Shown one piece after another: positions 1 to 8,412 of a DNA stretch of 64,000 bases. Position 1 is the stretch's first letter. Every line of letters starts with the position of its first letter. The notes beneath the pieces are model-generated. The model searched no databases. It was not told the DNA's origin and was given only the letters and a program-made list of their open reading frames with translations. Position numbers and translations under genes: made by a program. The DNA is from Amycolatopsis azurea DSM 43854 (lineage in GTDB: Bacteria; Actinomycetota; Actinomycetes; Mycobacteriales; Pseudonocardiaceae), in the NCBI RefSeq assembly GCF_001995215.1, contig NZ_MUXN01000024.1, positions 280,047-344,046 of the forward strand. Reading direction: 5' to 3'.

Positions 1-29
1 ACGGTCGACCCTATCGGCACGCTCCGTCC

Positions 30-1430
30 TCACAGCACCGCCGGTGGTCGGTTGCCCGCCGCCTCGATCGCCCGCCGCACCGGCACCAGCCACACGAACA
101 CGAAACCGAGCACGAAGAAGATCACCAACGCGATGATCGCCCACCGGAACGAGCCGGTGATCTGCCCGACCGCCGCGAACAGCAGCGGACCCAGCCACGA
201 CGTACCCCGTTCACCGACCACGTACAGCGAGAAGTACTGAGCGTCCTTCCCTTCGGGGATCATCTGCCCGAACAACGACCGCGACAACGCGTTCGTCCCA
301 CCCAGCACCAGCCCGATCCCGACCGCCACCGCGTAGAACTGCAACGGCTGACCAGCCTCGATGAAGAACGCGAAGCACAACACGACCACCCAGGCCACCA
401 GACTGCCCAAGATCGTCTTCTTCGCCCCGATCCGGGCCGCGATCGCCCCGTGGATCATCGCCCCGGCATAGGCCAGGAACTGGATCACCAGGATCGTGAC
501 GATCAGCACCTGGGTGCTGTACTTCAGCTCGTCCTTCCCGTACTGCGCCGACACCGCCACCACCGTCGTGATCCCGTCGGTGAAGACCAGATAGCTCCCG
601 AGGAACGCCAGCGTCAGGGGATAGGCCCGCGCCTCCTTGATCGTCCGCTTCAACTCCTTGAACCCGGCCGTCAGCACCGACAGGCCACGCTCGGCCGACT
701 TCGGCACATGAGTCTGGGGGAGTGCCCGCACCGCCGGGACCGTGAACACCGCCCACCAGATCCCCGACGTCAGGAAGCAGATCTGGATCGCCAGATGCTC
801 GCTCACCCCGAAGAAGTCGTGCCCCATGAAGAAGCCCAGCTGCAACGCCAGCGCCAGACCGCCACCGAGGTACCCGAACGCCCAGCCCCTCGACGACACC
901 GCGTCCCGCTCGTCCGGCTCCGCGATGTCCACCAGGAACGAGTAATAGACGACCAGCGCACCGCCGTAACCGATGTTGGCCAAGATGAACGTCCAGACAC
1001 CGACCTCCCAGTCCGTCCCCGCGATGAAGAACATCAGCGCCGACGCCACCGCGCCCAGGAACGCGAACCCGCCCAGGATCCGCCGCTTGTGCCTGCTCCG
1101 GTCCGCGATCGCGCCGGCGATCGGCAGCACCAGCACCTGCGTCACCGTCGCGACCGACAGCAGATACCCCCACAGCGACCCGGCCGGGAAATGCAGCCCG
1201 AACAACGAGACGTCGCAGTTCTGCAGCGTGCTCGAAGCTCCACTCGAATCGGTACACGCCTTGTCCCCGTTAAGGGTGAAATTCGTCTTGGCATCCGCGG
1301 ACGCGATATCGCTCAAATAGAGCGCCCCGAACACCGTGATGACCGACGAATAGAACGGCGAATTGGCCCAGTCGTAGAGGTACCAAGCCCGCCACACCCG
1401 CTTGCGTTCACGGGTCACGGCCACCGTCAT
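30..1430 (-). CDS. MFS transporter, UMF1/Atg22-like family
   Basis: Predicted integral membrane permease of 466 residues with about twelve hydrophobic segments. The N-terminal YLYDWANSPF signature (about residues 17-26) is typical of the UMF1/Atg22-like branch of the major facilitator superfamily, and a basic loop ADRSRHKRR near residue 110 matches the MFS loop between helices 2 and 3. Family members are thought to export or recycle small metabolites such as amino acids; the substrate here cannot be read from sequence. It stands alone, with a 234 bp upstream gap shared divergently with the Rpf gene. The class is well supported; the substrate is unknown. Confidence 0.85.
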   Translation of the reverse strand: MTVAVTRERKRVWRAWYLYDWANSPFYSSVITVFGALYLSDIASADAKTNFTLNGDKACTDSSGASSTLQNCDVSLFGLHFPAGSLWGYLLSVATVTQVLVLPIAGAIADRSRHKRRILGGFAFLGAVASALMFFIAGTDWEVGVWTFILANIGYGGALVVYYSFLVDIAEPDERDAVSSRGWAFGYLGGGLALALQLGFFMGHDFFGVSEHLAIQICFLTSGIWWAVFTVPAVRALPQTHVPKSAERGLSVLTAGFKELKRTIKEARAYPLTLAFLGSYLVFTDGITTVVAVSAQYGKDELKYSTQVLIVTILVIQFLAYAGAMIHGAIAARIGAKKTILGSLVAWVVVLCFAFFIEAGQPLQFYAVAVGIGLVLGGTNALSRSLFGQMIPEGKDAQYFSLYVVGERGTSWLGPLLFAAVGQITGSFRWAIIALVIFFVLGFVFVWLVPVRRAIEAAGNRPPAVL

Positions 1431-1664
1431 GCACTGCTCCTGAGGTCGTAAACATCGAGGTCAGCGGGAGACTACTGGTGATCACGCCCACCTGTCCGGC
1501 ACGAGTCCGGACCGTGTTCGTTTCGACGCGAGACGAACCCTTCCCGGTCACCTCCCAGACCATCGTCGGCGTGTCGCTGCCATGAACCGCGTGTGTTTCA
1601 TGTGAGGCTGGTGGGCAAGCTGTGACTCTTGTGAAGCAAGTGTCCGTTATTTACTGTTCCGCTC

Positions 1665-2375
1665 ATGAGGACCCATCGCCTTCGCACAGCACACCGCGTA
1701 GTGGCGAGAACGCTCCTGCTCGCCCTCGCCGTGACGGGCCTGCAGATCGCCACCACCGGATCCGCCGCCGCGGATCCCCACGGCTCCCACTGGGCCAAGC
1801 TCCGCATGTGTGAATCGAGCGGGCGCTACAACATCAACACCGGCAACGGCTACTACGGCGCCTACCAGTTCGACCTGCCCACCTGGCGCAGCGTCGGCGG
1901 CCAGGGACGCCCCGACCAGGCCAGCCCCCGCGAACAGGACTACCGGGCCCTCTACCTCTACCGCATGCGCGGCTGGCAACCCTGGGAATGCGCCGGCAAA
2001 CTCGGCTTCCGCAACGACGGCGACGGCCGCAGCAAACGCGTCCCGTCCTATGAGGACTCCGCCTACATCGGCGGGGGAGGACAACCCGCACCGCCGCCTC
2101 CGCCCAAGCCGAAGCCCACCCCGCCCGCACCTCCCGGCGGCCCCAAACCCGACTGGCCCGGCGTCGTCTACGCCTACGGAGACTGCGCCGCACCGCTCAA
2201 GCAGTTCCAACTGCGGATGAACGCCTTCGGCTACGGCTTCACCGGAACCGGCTGCTACTACGACAAGACCCGCGAAGCCGTCCTCGCCCTCCAGCGCGCC
2301 AACGGCATCAACGACTCAGGCCGCCTCGGACCCAAGACCTGGGACGCCGCCTGGAACGGCAAACCACCCCGGTGA
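1665..2375 (+). CDS. Secreted Rpf-like transglycosylase with C-terminal peptidoglycan-binding domain
   Basis: Secreted 236-residue cell-wall enzyme. A signal peptide (about 1-37, ending SAAADP) is followed by a resuscitation-promoting-factor transglycosylase domain (about 38-115). The expected catalytic Glu is E50 in RMCESSGRYN, and the fold shows the usual GYYGAYQF and WPWECAGKLG-like stretches. A proline-rich linker (about 135-165) leads to a C-terminal repeat resembling PG_binding_1 (ALQRANGINDSGRLGPKTW). Rpf enzymes cleave peptidoglycan glycan strands and stimulate regrowth from dormancy. The ATG is preceded by an AT-rich promoter-like stretch (about 1645-1660). A strong hairpin follows the stop. 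Confidence 0.9.
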   Translation: MRTHRLRTAHRVVARTLLLALAVTGLQIATTGSAAADPHGSHWAKLRMCESSGRYNINTGNGYYGAYQFDLPTWRSVGGQGRPDQASPREQDYRALYLYRMRGWQPWECAGKLGFRNDGDGRSKRVPSYEDSAYIGGGGQPAPPPPPKPKPTPPAPPGGPKPDWPGVVYAYGDCAAPLKQFQLRMNAFGYGFTGTGCYYDKTREAVLALQRANGINDSGRLGPKTWDAAWNGKPPR

Positions 2376-2380
2376 CCACC

Positions 2381-2431
2381 CGCGTTTAGTCCTCTGAACG
2401 CGCTCACACCGCATTCAGAGGACTAAACGCG
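2381..2431. terminator. Bidirectional terminator hairpin with 18 bp perfect arms
   Basis: Arms 2381-2398 (CGCGTTTAGTCCTCTGAA) and 2414-2431 are exact reverse complements around a 15 nt loop. It sits between the convergent Rpf gene and the GDPD gene. The arm sequence is nearly the same as in the hairpin at 35635-35699. Confidence 0.8.
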
Positions 2432-2435
2432 AGAA

Positions 2436-3215
2436 TCACGAAGGCCAAGCACCCCGCTCGCGCAGCACCTCACGCAGCAGGTCCGGCCGATCCGTCACGA
2501 TCCCGTGCACCCCCAGATCCAGCAGCGTCCGCATCTCCGCCGGATCGTCCACCGTCCACGTGTGCACCTCGAAACCCCCACGCGTCGCCTGCCGCAGGAA
2601 CGCCCGGTCCACCACCTTCAACCGCCCCTGCCGCACCGGCACCTGCGCCATCACACCCCGCGACAACGCCCGCAACGACACCAGCGGCAGAAACCCGTTC
2701 GCCCACATCACCGCCACCGAACGCGGCCCCATCGCCGTCACCAGCTTCGGCCCGGCCAGCTTCCGGATCCGCGCCAACCGCGCGTCGGAGAACGACGCCG
2801 CCGCGACCCGATCATGCGCACCGGTCCGCTCGATCGCCCGCACGAAGGGCGCCACCGCATGGTTCGACTTCACATCGATGTTGAACCGCGCCTCCGGCAA
2901 CTCCTCGAGGACGTCCTCCAGCCTCGACAACGGCGCCCGGCCCCCGACCTTGACGGCCTTCAGCTGCGCCCACGTCTGACGGGAGATCAACCCCGCACCG
3001 TCGGTCGTCCGGTCCAGCGACGCGTCGTGATGCACGACCACCACACCGTCCGACGTCGCGTGCACGTCCGTCTCCAGGTAGCGGTAACCCTCCGTCACCG
3101 CCTGCCGGAAGGCCGGCAACGAGTTCTCCAGTCCTTCCAGGTCACCGAGGTGCCAGCCCCGATGGGCGAAAGCACGGGGGAGCGGGTCGGCGAGGTACGG
3201 AAACAGTGTCGGCAC
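2436..3215 (-). CDS. Glycerophosphodiester phosphodiesterase
   Basis: Hydrolyses glycerophosphodiesters to glycerol-3-phosphate and an alcohol. The 259-residue protein has the GDPD TIM-barrel hallmarks in order: AFAHRGWH (catalytic His/Arg near residues 18-19), EN at about 30-31, ETDVHAT (metal-binding Glu/Asp), VVHHD, FNIDVK and a C-terminal HTWTVDDPAEM and GIVTDRPD. I chose the GTG at 3215 because the family starts just before the HRG motif; the open frame extends much further upstream but runs over the neighbouring gene on the other strand. No signal peptide, so cytosolic. Confidence 0.88.
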   Translation of the reverse strand: MPTLFPYLADPLPRAFAHRGWHLGDLEGLENSLPAFRQAVTEGYRYLETDVHATSDGVVVVHHDASLDRTTDGAGLISRQTWAQLKAVKVGGRAPLSRLEDVLEELPEARFNIDVKSNHAVAPFVRAIERTGAHDRVAAASFSDARLARIRKLAGPKLVTAMGPRSVAVMWANGFLPLVSLRALSRGVMAQVPVRQGRLKVVDRAFLRQATRGGFEVHTWTVDDPAEMRTLLDLGVHGIVTDRPDLLREVLRERGAWPS

Positions 3216-3281
3216 CCCACTAGTGTGCACTTCCGTCGTGGCCCCGGCATGAGCGTTCGATGGCCAGCTAGGGTCTGGTCC

Positions 3282-3665
3282 GTGAGGGAAGTGGCCGAAC
3301 ACCTGAAGACATCCGCCGAAGAGGTGTCCGAGCTGCGCCGCGCCGGAGCACCCAAGCACTGCGGATGGTGCGGCCGACGGATCGAACAGGGCGGCAACGT
3401 CGGCAGGCGCCGCCGCTACTGCGGGCAATCCTGCCGCCAGCGAGCCTACGAACGCCGCACCGCCGTCCAGCGCAGCGGTCTCCCGGAAGACGCCGTCGTC
3501 CTCTCCGACACCGAGATCGCCACGCTGCAGGACAGGCTCTTCCAGCTGCGCTGCGCCGCCGAAGACGTCGTCACCGCGGCCGACGACGGGGCCTCCATCG
3601 CCGAACTCCGGAGCCTCGCCGGCGAGATCGCCCAGGCGGCCAAGGACCTCGAACAGCTCCGCTGA
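3282..3665 (+). CDS. Small Cys4 (zinc-ribbon-like) protein
   Basis: A 127-residue protein of unknown function. The N-terminus (VREVAEHLKTSAEEVSELRR) looks like a short MerR/excisionase-type helix-turn-helix. A four-cysteine knuckle follows: C27 and C30 (CGWC), C47 and C51 (YCGQSC) with the RQRAYERR tail common in actinobacterial zinc-ribbon proteins. The C-terminal half is a likely alpha-helical, coiled-coil-prone stretch. The start is set at GTG 3282 because a TAGGGT -10 box lies at 3269-3274, exactly 7 nt upstream, giving a leaderless mRNA; an in-frame ATG at 3249 is the alternative. It diverges from the GDPD gene. Confidence 0.7.
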   Translation: MREVAEHLKTSAEEVSELRRAGAPKHCGWCGRRIEQGGNVGRRRRYCGQSCRQRAYERRTAVQRSGLPEDAVVLSDTEIATLQDRLFQLRCAAEDVVTAADDGASIAELRSLAGEIAQAAKDLEQLR

Positions 3666-3695
3666 CTCTGCGGGGAGCGTAGGACGGTGGCGATC

Positions 3696-3968
3696 ATGGC
3701 GATTCGCGTGGCGGTGTTCGACATCGGCGACGTCCTGGAGATCGCGCCTGACCTTGGGGTCCACAGGCGGTGGTAGGTCAGGCGCGGTCTCGTGGAGGGG
3801 GAGCAGGCCGCGTACGGGTTCAAGGTCCGCCCCGAGGAGATGATCTTCCTCGACGATATGGAGCCCAACATCGCCGCTGCCCGCGCGGTCGGTATCCACG
3901 GAGCCCACTACCGGGGCAACGCTCAGGCGATCGCCGAGATCGAGGCGCTCCTGACGCGGCCGGTGATT
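3696..3968 (+). pseudogene. Remnant of a HAD-family hydrolase
   Basis: ATG 3696 opens with AIRVAVFDIGDVLE, a haloacid-dehalogenase motif I (DxG, normally DIGGVL), but the frame stops at TAG 3774. In the same frame, 3792 onward encodes RPEEMIFLDDMEPNIAAA and the tail typical of HAD motif IV (LDD). Only the first about 25 and last about 60 residues survive of a usual 200 or so, so the middle is deleted. The piece lies directly against the 3' end of a tyrosine recombinase, suggesting damage during integration or decay of an inserted element. Confidence 0.7.
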
Positions 3969-4036
3969 GAACCGGCCGAGCAACGGTCATCTCGGCTGTC
4001 TGGAGCCGGTTGCTGGCGATCACTTCACGACACTGC

Positions 4037-5017
4037 CTACACGATCCCGTCCAACGCCCGGTACGTCCGGTTGCTCGCGGCCGCCGCCCGCTGCTCCCGT
4101 CCCGTCGCCTCGATGTAGTTCTGGCTGGTCGCCAGGCTCGCGTGCCCCAGCAGGGCCATGATCTCCGACGCCGTCGCGCCGTCTTCGGCCAGCCGTGTCG
4201 CGAACGTGTGCCGCAACGCGTGAAGATTCGCCCCGACCGGCACGCGGTCGTGCAGGCCCGCCCACCGGTAGCAGGACTTGACCAGGTACTCCAGCGCGCC
4301 GCGGCCGATCGGCTCACCCGCCCGATCCCGAAGGAGGGGAGTGGAAGGGCCGAAACGCTGCTGGGGAAAGCGACGGCGGCAGGAGGCCAGATACTCCTCG
4401 ATGATCTTCTCCATGATCGGCTGCACGGGAATCGACCGGTCACGGCTTCCTTTGCCGTGGACGTGCAAGCGCATCTCACCCTGACGGCCGACCAGTGATC
4501 GCGCCGTCAGTGCTCGCATCTCGGCGGCCCGCAGTCCGGCGACCAGCCCGAGCGCGATCACCAGGACGTCCCGCTCCGGCCACGGATCCCGCGTCCGACG
4601 CGAACCGTCCGCGGCGGCCGCGAGCAACTGCTCCGGAGTTTCTTCGCCCCGCAACGGTTTCGGCGTCAACGGCGGCGCCTTCGGCCTCGCGACCGCGCCC
4701 ATCGGGTTGCCCGCGAGCAGCCCGTCGGACACGCAGAAGGTGAGGAACTGGTTCCAGGTCGACCAAGCCCGCAGGACGGAGCTCTTGGCGTGGGTGTCCG
4801 CGAAGGCGCCGAAAGCGTTGCGGAGCGCTTGGGCGGTGAGCATCTCGACAGTGAGTTCGTCAGGGGAGCGGTCCAGCTCGCGGAGCAGGAGAACGGTGAT
4901 GCCGGCGAGGTCGCGGCGGTACGCGTCGGTGGTGTGAGGAGAATCCTTACGGGGACGACGTGCGGCGAAAAAGGCTTGCTGAGCCTCGGAAACCCTCATG
5001 AGCATCTTGTACCGCAT
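4037..5017 (-). CDS. Tyrosine recombinase/integrase
   Basis: Site-specific DNA recombinase of about 326 residues. An N-terminal SAM-like core-binding domain (about 10-110) precedes the catalytic domain. The catalytic set is complete: Arg in GLRAAEMR (about R163), Lys in HGKGSRDR, HALR with its Arg, LGHAS His and the nucleophile Tyr in SQNYIEAT (about Y301). The start is uncertain: the longest frame begins at 5056 inside a perfect palindrome, while ATG 5017, 5005 or 4999 give normal N-termini; no strong ribosome binding site decides. It is adjacent to a HAD gene remnant and a gene-free AT-richer stretch, fitting a resident or decayed integrative element, though no excisionase or tRNA is visible. 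Confidence 0.87.
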   Translation of the reverse strand: MRYKMLMRVSEAQQAFFAARRPRKDSPHTTDAYRRDLAGITVLLLRELDRSPDELTVEMLTAQALRNAFGAFADTHAKSSVLRAWSTWNQFLTFCVSDGLLAGNPMGAVARPKAPPLTPKPLRGEETPEQLLAAAADGSRRTRDPWPERDVLVIALGLVAGLRAAEMRALTARSLVGRQGEMRLHVHGKGSRDRSIPVQPIMEKIIEEYLASCRRRFPQQRFGPSTPLLRDRAGEPIGRGALEYLVKSCYRWAGLHDRVPVGANLHALRHTFATRLAEDGATASEIMALLGHASLATSQNYIEATGREQRAAAASNRTYRALDGIV

Positions 5018-5049
5018 GGCACCGACAGTCTTACACTGGGTTATATTCT

Positions 5050-5081
5050 GTTTCATGCATAATAGTGATTATGCATGAAAC
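5050..5081. promoter_or_regulatory. Perfect 13-6-13 bp palindrome upstream of the recombinase
   Basis: Left arm 5050-5062 (GTTTCATGCATAA) and right arm 5069-5081 are exact reverse complements separated by six bases (TAGTGA). It is AT-rich in GC-rich surroundings and sits at the 5' end of the recombinase gene. The geometry resembles a tyrosine-recombinase core site (dif, loxP and FRT style arms around a short spacer). An autoregulatory operator is the alternative. Confidence 0.65.
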
Positions 5082-5726
5082 GGAGTGATGGGTCCGGAAT
5101 CTCCTCGCGGGGGATCTCGGTCCGCTCGTCAGCCTCCGGGGCGCCCTGATGGGTTACTTCTGACGGTTTTTCGCCCTGACGACCTTCGATGGCTTCCGGG
5201 CTCTACCTGGGCGACTTCGAGGCATCGAGTCGACTGACTGGCGAGCCTCGTCGACGATTTGGGCCCGGCCAGACGCCTCCGTTGATCTTCAGTGTCTTGG
5301 ATGTCTAGGTTAATTCGTCACAGTGACGTATTGAGGCTGGGTGATCGGACATCCGTTTCGTGTCTCCTGGGGGTGCCCTGGGGTATCTCGGGAGGTCGCC
5401 CTGGGGCAAGTCCAGGGAGGACTGAAGGGAGCGATGCCCGCGTCCGACCCGGCGAAGGGAGCTTTCCCTGCGTGACATGCGATGAAAGACCCCTTCGGCC
5501 GCGCGCCGGAGACCCCTCTCGGCCCTCGTTATCCAGGTCAGTCAAAGTGCCGATAATGTACATTATGTCAAGTAGTCGGGATCTCGGCGCTCCCCGGCTC
5601 TCGGCAGTCCACAGGGCAACCGCCACGTCCACGTCCCCGACGACTAACTCGCGGACCCGTCCCTGTGACTCCACGAACGCATGGCCACCAGAGCGATGGC
5701 AGGACGTGTCGACCGGGCTCGTCGGC
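5082..5726. other. Gene-free region
   Basis: No convincing gene in about 645 bp: frames here give low-complexity Arg/Pro/Ser-rich translations. It contains an isolated AT-rich perfect 14 bp palindrome at 5553-5566 (ATAATGTACATTAT) next to TTGACA on the minus strand, and a short GGGAGCTTTCCC-like repeat near 5458-5471. It may be decayed DNA left by the neighbouring integrase element. Confidence 0.5.
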
Positions 5727-6935
5727 TCAACCCGCCCGGACCGGCGTTGGATGCTTGGCTGGCCCACTGGACGTAGACAGGACTGCCGCGAGACCCTCTT
5801 GCAGGTCCTTGACGAAGTACTCGGGAACCTCCAGCGACGGGAAGTGTCCCCCGGCTTCGGGCGACCTCCATCGGACGATCTGCCGGTATCGCTGCTGTGC
5901 CCACGGGCGCGGGTACTTCTCGATGTCGTAGGGGTACACGGTGATCGCCGCCGGGACGTCGACCCGGAGTTCGGGGTCCAGCGAGTTGTGGCTTTCGTAG
6001 TAGATGCGGGCCGACGACGCACCAGTTCGCGTCAGCCAGTACAGGGTGACGTCGTCGAGAATCCTGTCCCTGGACATGGTCTCGAACGGGCTGTCTTCGG
6101 TGTCGGTCCATTCGGCGAACTTGTCGAGGATCCAGGCGAGAAGCCCGACCGGTGAGTCGACGAGCGAGTAGCCGATGGTCTGGGGTCGGGTCGCCTGCTG
6201 CTTCGCGTAGGCCGCGCGGTGGTGCCAGAAGTCGTGGGTTTCCTCGGTCCACCTGCGCTCGTCCGCGGTCAGTCCTTCCGTCGTCAGTCCGGGCAGTCCC
6301 TCCGCGAAGGTCGTGTGGATGCCGAGGACGTGCTCCGGGAACCTGCCGGCGAGGACCGTGGTGATGTTGCCTCCCCAGTCTCCCCCGTGTGCCACGAACT
6401 TGTCGTAGCCGAGCCTTCCCATCAGTTCCACCCATGCGGCCGCGATCTTTTCGGTTCCCCATCCGGTGGTGGCCGGTTTGTCGCTGTAGCCGAATCCCGG
6501 CAATGACGGAATCACGACATGGAACGCCGGAATGTCCGAGTGTTCGGGATCTGCCAGCTCGTCCGCGACGTCGATGAATTCGGCGACGCTGCCTGGCCAG
6601 CCGTGCGTCAGGATCAGCGGAGTGGCGTCGGCGCGCGTGGATCGGCGGTGCAGGAAGTGGATTCCCAGGCCGTCGATGGTCGTGTGGAACTGTCCGATGC
6701 GGTTGAGGCGCTCTTCGAACGGCCGCCAGTCGTACTCGGTGCGCCAGTAGTTCACGACGTCGATGAGGTCGGCGAGCGGGACGCCCTGGTCCCATCGGCG
6801 CGGGTCGGGTCCGGGGCGGTAGACCGTCTCGGGTTCCGGTAGTCGCGCCGCGGTCAGGCGTGCGCGCAGATCGTCGAGTTCGGCGTCGGTTGCGTGGGCT
6901 TCGAATGCTTGCACGTCGCTGGTTGAGCGAGGCAT
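5727..6935 (-). CDS. Epoxide hydrolase (EHN-type alpha/beta hydrolase)
   Basis: Soluble 402-residue hydrolase opening epoxides to diols. The N-terminal EHN domain (about 5-110) precedes the alpha/beta-hydrolase fold, with oxyanion-hole LTHGWPGS (about 130-137), the nucleophile Asp in HGGDWGG (about 187-193), and C-terminal GGHFPSLE carrying the catalytic His. The ATG has a clear AGGAGG ribosome binding site about 5 bases upstream. It diverges from a CGNR zinc-finger gene, with two copies of an operator-like repeat between them, so that regulator probably controls it. The physiological epoxide is unknown. Confidence 0.88.
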   Translation of the reverse strand: MPRSTSDVQAFEAHATDAELDDLRARLTAARLPEPETVYRPGPDPRRWDQGVPLADLIDVVNYWRTEYDWRPFEERLNRIGQFHTTIDGLGIHFLHRRSTRADATPLILTHGWPGSVAEFIDVADELADPEHSDIPAFHVVIPSLPGFGYSDKPATTGWGTEKIAAAWVELMGRLGYDKFVAHGGDWGGNITTVLAGRFPEHVLGIHTTFAEGLPGLTTEGLTADERRWTEETHDFWHHRAAYAKQQATRPQTIGYSLVDSPVGLLAWILDKFAEWTDTEDSPFETMSRDRILDDVTLYWLTRTGASSARIYYESHNSLDPELRVDVPAAITVYPYDIEKYPRPWAQQRYRQIVRWRSPEAGGHFPSLEVPEYFVKDLQEGLAAVLSTSSGPAKHPTPVRAG

Positions 6936-6955
6936 GTGACCTCCTGACCATTGCT

Positions 6956-7017
6956 GAACCGGCTAAGACGGTTCTAACACGTCGTCAGGTCGAGTTGCAA
7001 CCGGCTAAGGTGGTTCC
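6956..7017. promoter_or_regulatory. Two operator-like repeats in the epoxide hydrolase/CGNR divergent promoter
   Basis: AACCGGCTAAG occurs at 6957-6967 and 6999-7009, 42 bp apart (four helical turns). The first is a dyad, GAACCG 6956-6961 with CGGTTC 6969-6974. The second overlaps TAAGGT (7006-7011), a -10 box 6 nt before ATG 7018, so binding there would block a leaderless promoter. Confidence 0.6.
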
Positions 7018-7584
7018 ATGTCTGCTGGGTTTCCTGACTTCCGCCTCGGTACCGTGCTGGCGACCAGCTTCACGGCGACGCTGACGGAGCGCCGTGGCGA
7101 GGCGTTGGAGCGCATACCCACGCCGCGGCGGCTCGTCGACTGGCTTGTGGTGAGCGGTCTCGCGGTGGACTCCTGCACCTCGGCTCAGCTCGACCTGGCT
7201 CGGGAGCTGAGGGAAGCGATTCACGTCGTGGCGACCGCGGCCGCGATCGACGACGCTCCCCCGGCGTCCGCTGTCCAGATCATCAATGACCGCAGCATCC
7301 AGGGGCGGGCCGCGGCTGTCCTGACGCCCGAGAGCACTCGTGAGTGGCGACTGAGTTCGGCGTCCCGCGTGGAAGACGCCCTCGGCGTGATCGCCGCCGA
7401 CGCGATCAGCATCATCTCCGGCGAGCGGGACGGAAAGCTGGCCTTGTGCGCGTCACCGACGTGTCAGGCCGCCTTCTTCGACACCAGCCAGAGCCGCACG
7501 CGCAAATGGTGCGACATGGGTACCTGCGGGAATCGTGAGAAGAAGGCGCGTTTCAACGCCAATCAGCGCAAGAAATCCAGCTGA
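7018..7584 (+). CDS. CGNR zinc-finger protein (ABATE domain), probable regulator
   Basis: A 188-residue protein with an N-terminal ABATE-type helical domain and a C-terminal CGNR zinc finger: CASPTCQAAFFDTSQSRTRK followed by WCDMGTCGNREK (about 141-175) gives the Cys4 ligand set and the family-naming CGNR. Such proteins are presumed DNA-binding ligand-responsive regulators. It is divergent from the epoxide hydrolase and has a leaderless-type promoter (TAAGGT at 7006-7011). Two other CGNR genes occur in the window (54615 and 62987). Confidence 0.85.
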   Translation: MSAGFPDFRLGTVLATSFTATLTERRGEALERIPTPRRLVDWLVVSGLAVDSCTSAQLDLARELREAIHVVATAAAIDDAPPASAVQIINDRSIQGRAAAVLTPESTREWRLSSASRVEDALGVIAADAISIISGERDGKLALCASPTCQAAFFDTSQSRTRKWCDMGTCGNREKKARFNANQRKKSS

Positions 7585-8403
7585 TCAGGAGCGTTCCGTG
7601 GCGGCGACGTGGACGTTCATCGTGCAGGGGATCCTGCCGTCGGCGTCGGTCATTTCCGCTGCCTGTGTCAGGAATTCCGCTTCGAGCGACCGTACGACCG
7701 CGGGGTCGAGTGGCATGAAGTTGTAGATCAGCGAGAGGCGTGACCACACCTGCTCCGCGGTGCCGCCGAGGTCGATGGGTTCGGTCCCCCACACGACGGG
7801 TGAGAAGCCGGCGGGGACGAGAATCTCGTTGATGCCGTCCTGGTGCAGGGTCCAGTTGTCGCCCAGAGAAGGAATCCGCTGGTCGGGCGGGGCGGCGTCG
7901 AGTGCCGGACGGATCAGTTTCTGGAACAGTTCGTAGCTTCCGCTTCCGCCCGCTCGGCCGCTGCTGAGGATCAGCGCCAGCCGCCCACCAGGGGCCAGGA
8001 CCCGGGCCACTTCCGCGGCGACCTGGTCGATGTCGGGCATCAGCATGAAGGCCATGTGGGAGACGCACGCGTCGAAGCCTCCGTCGGGGAAAGGCAGTTC
8101 CTGTGCCCGTCCTGTCGTCAGAGGCACGTTGTGGAGGGAGGGTCGCTGACGCGCGAGTGCCAGGTCGGCGCTTGAGAGGTCGACTCCGGCGACCTGGTGG
8201 CCGGCCTTGGCGAGGAGGTCGAGGAGGAAGCCGTCACCGCAGCCGAGGTCGAGTACCCGGACGTGTCCTGAGACGTGATCTTTGAGGATTTCGTAGCTCG
8301 ACCGCCCGTCGGGTGTGCGGCCCTGGCTCATCATGCCCGACGTCGCCGCCGGGTTCCGGGCGTGGAATTCGCGCAGGAAAGCCTCTTGGGCCGCCGTGGT
8401 CAT
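7585..8403 (-). CDS. Class I SAM-dependent methyltransferase
   Basis: Cytosolic 272-residue methyltransferase. Motif I is VLDLGCGDG (about 49-57), followed by the acidic VAGVDLS, the ELPFPDGGFDACVSHMAFMLM post-I region and VLAPGGRLALI. The small-molecule substrate cannot be told. Its start lies 9 bases downstream of the stop of the HxlR gene on the same strand, so the two form an operon; it converges with the CGNR gene at its 3' end, with no gap. Confidence 0.82.
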   Translation of the reverse strand: MTTAAQEAFLREFHARNPAATSGMMSQGRTPDGRSSYEILKDHVSGHVRVLDLGCGDGFLLDLLAKAGHQVAGVDLSSADLALARQRPSLHNVPLTTGRAQELPFPDGGFDACVSHMAFMLMPDIDQVAAEVARVLAPGGRLALILSSGRAGGSGSYELFQKLIRPALDAAPPDQRIPSLGDNWTLHQDGINEILVPAGFSPVVWGTEPIDLGGTAEQVWSRLSLIYNFMPLDPAVVRSLEAEFLTQAAEMTDADGRIPCTMNVHVAATERS

Positions 8404-8412
8404 GGTCCCCCG

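Noticed and set aside
1431..1664. Possible c-di-AMP (ydaO) riboswitch before the Rpf gene
   Set aside because: Rpf genes often carry one, but I could not see the conserved GGG-flanked core; only a promoter-like AT stretch.
3792..4118. 108-codon plus-strand frame as an intact gene
   Set aside because: Only its start resembles HAD; the rest runs into the recombinase 3' end. It was treated as part of the pseudogene.
5292..6155. 287-codon plus-strand frame in the gene-free region
   Set aside because: Ser/Arg-rich composition with no domain, partly antisense to the epoxide hydrolase.
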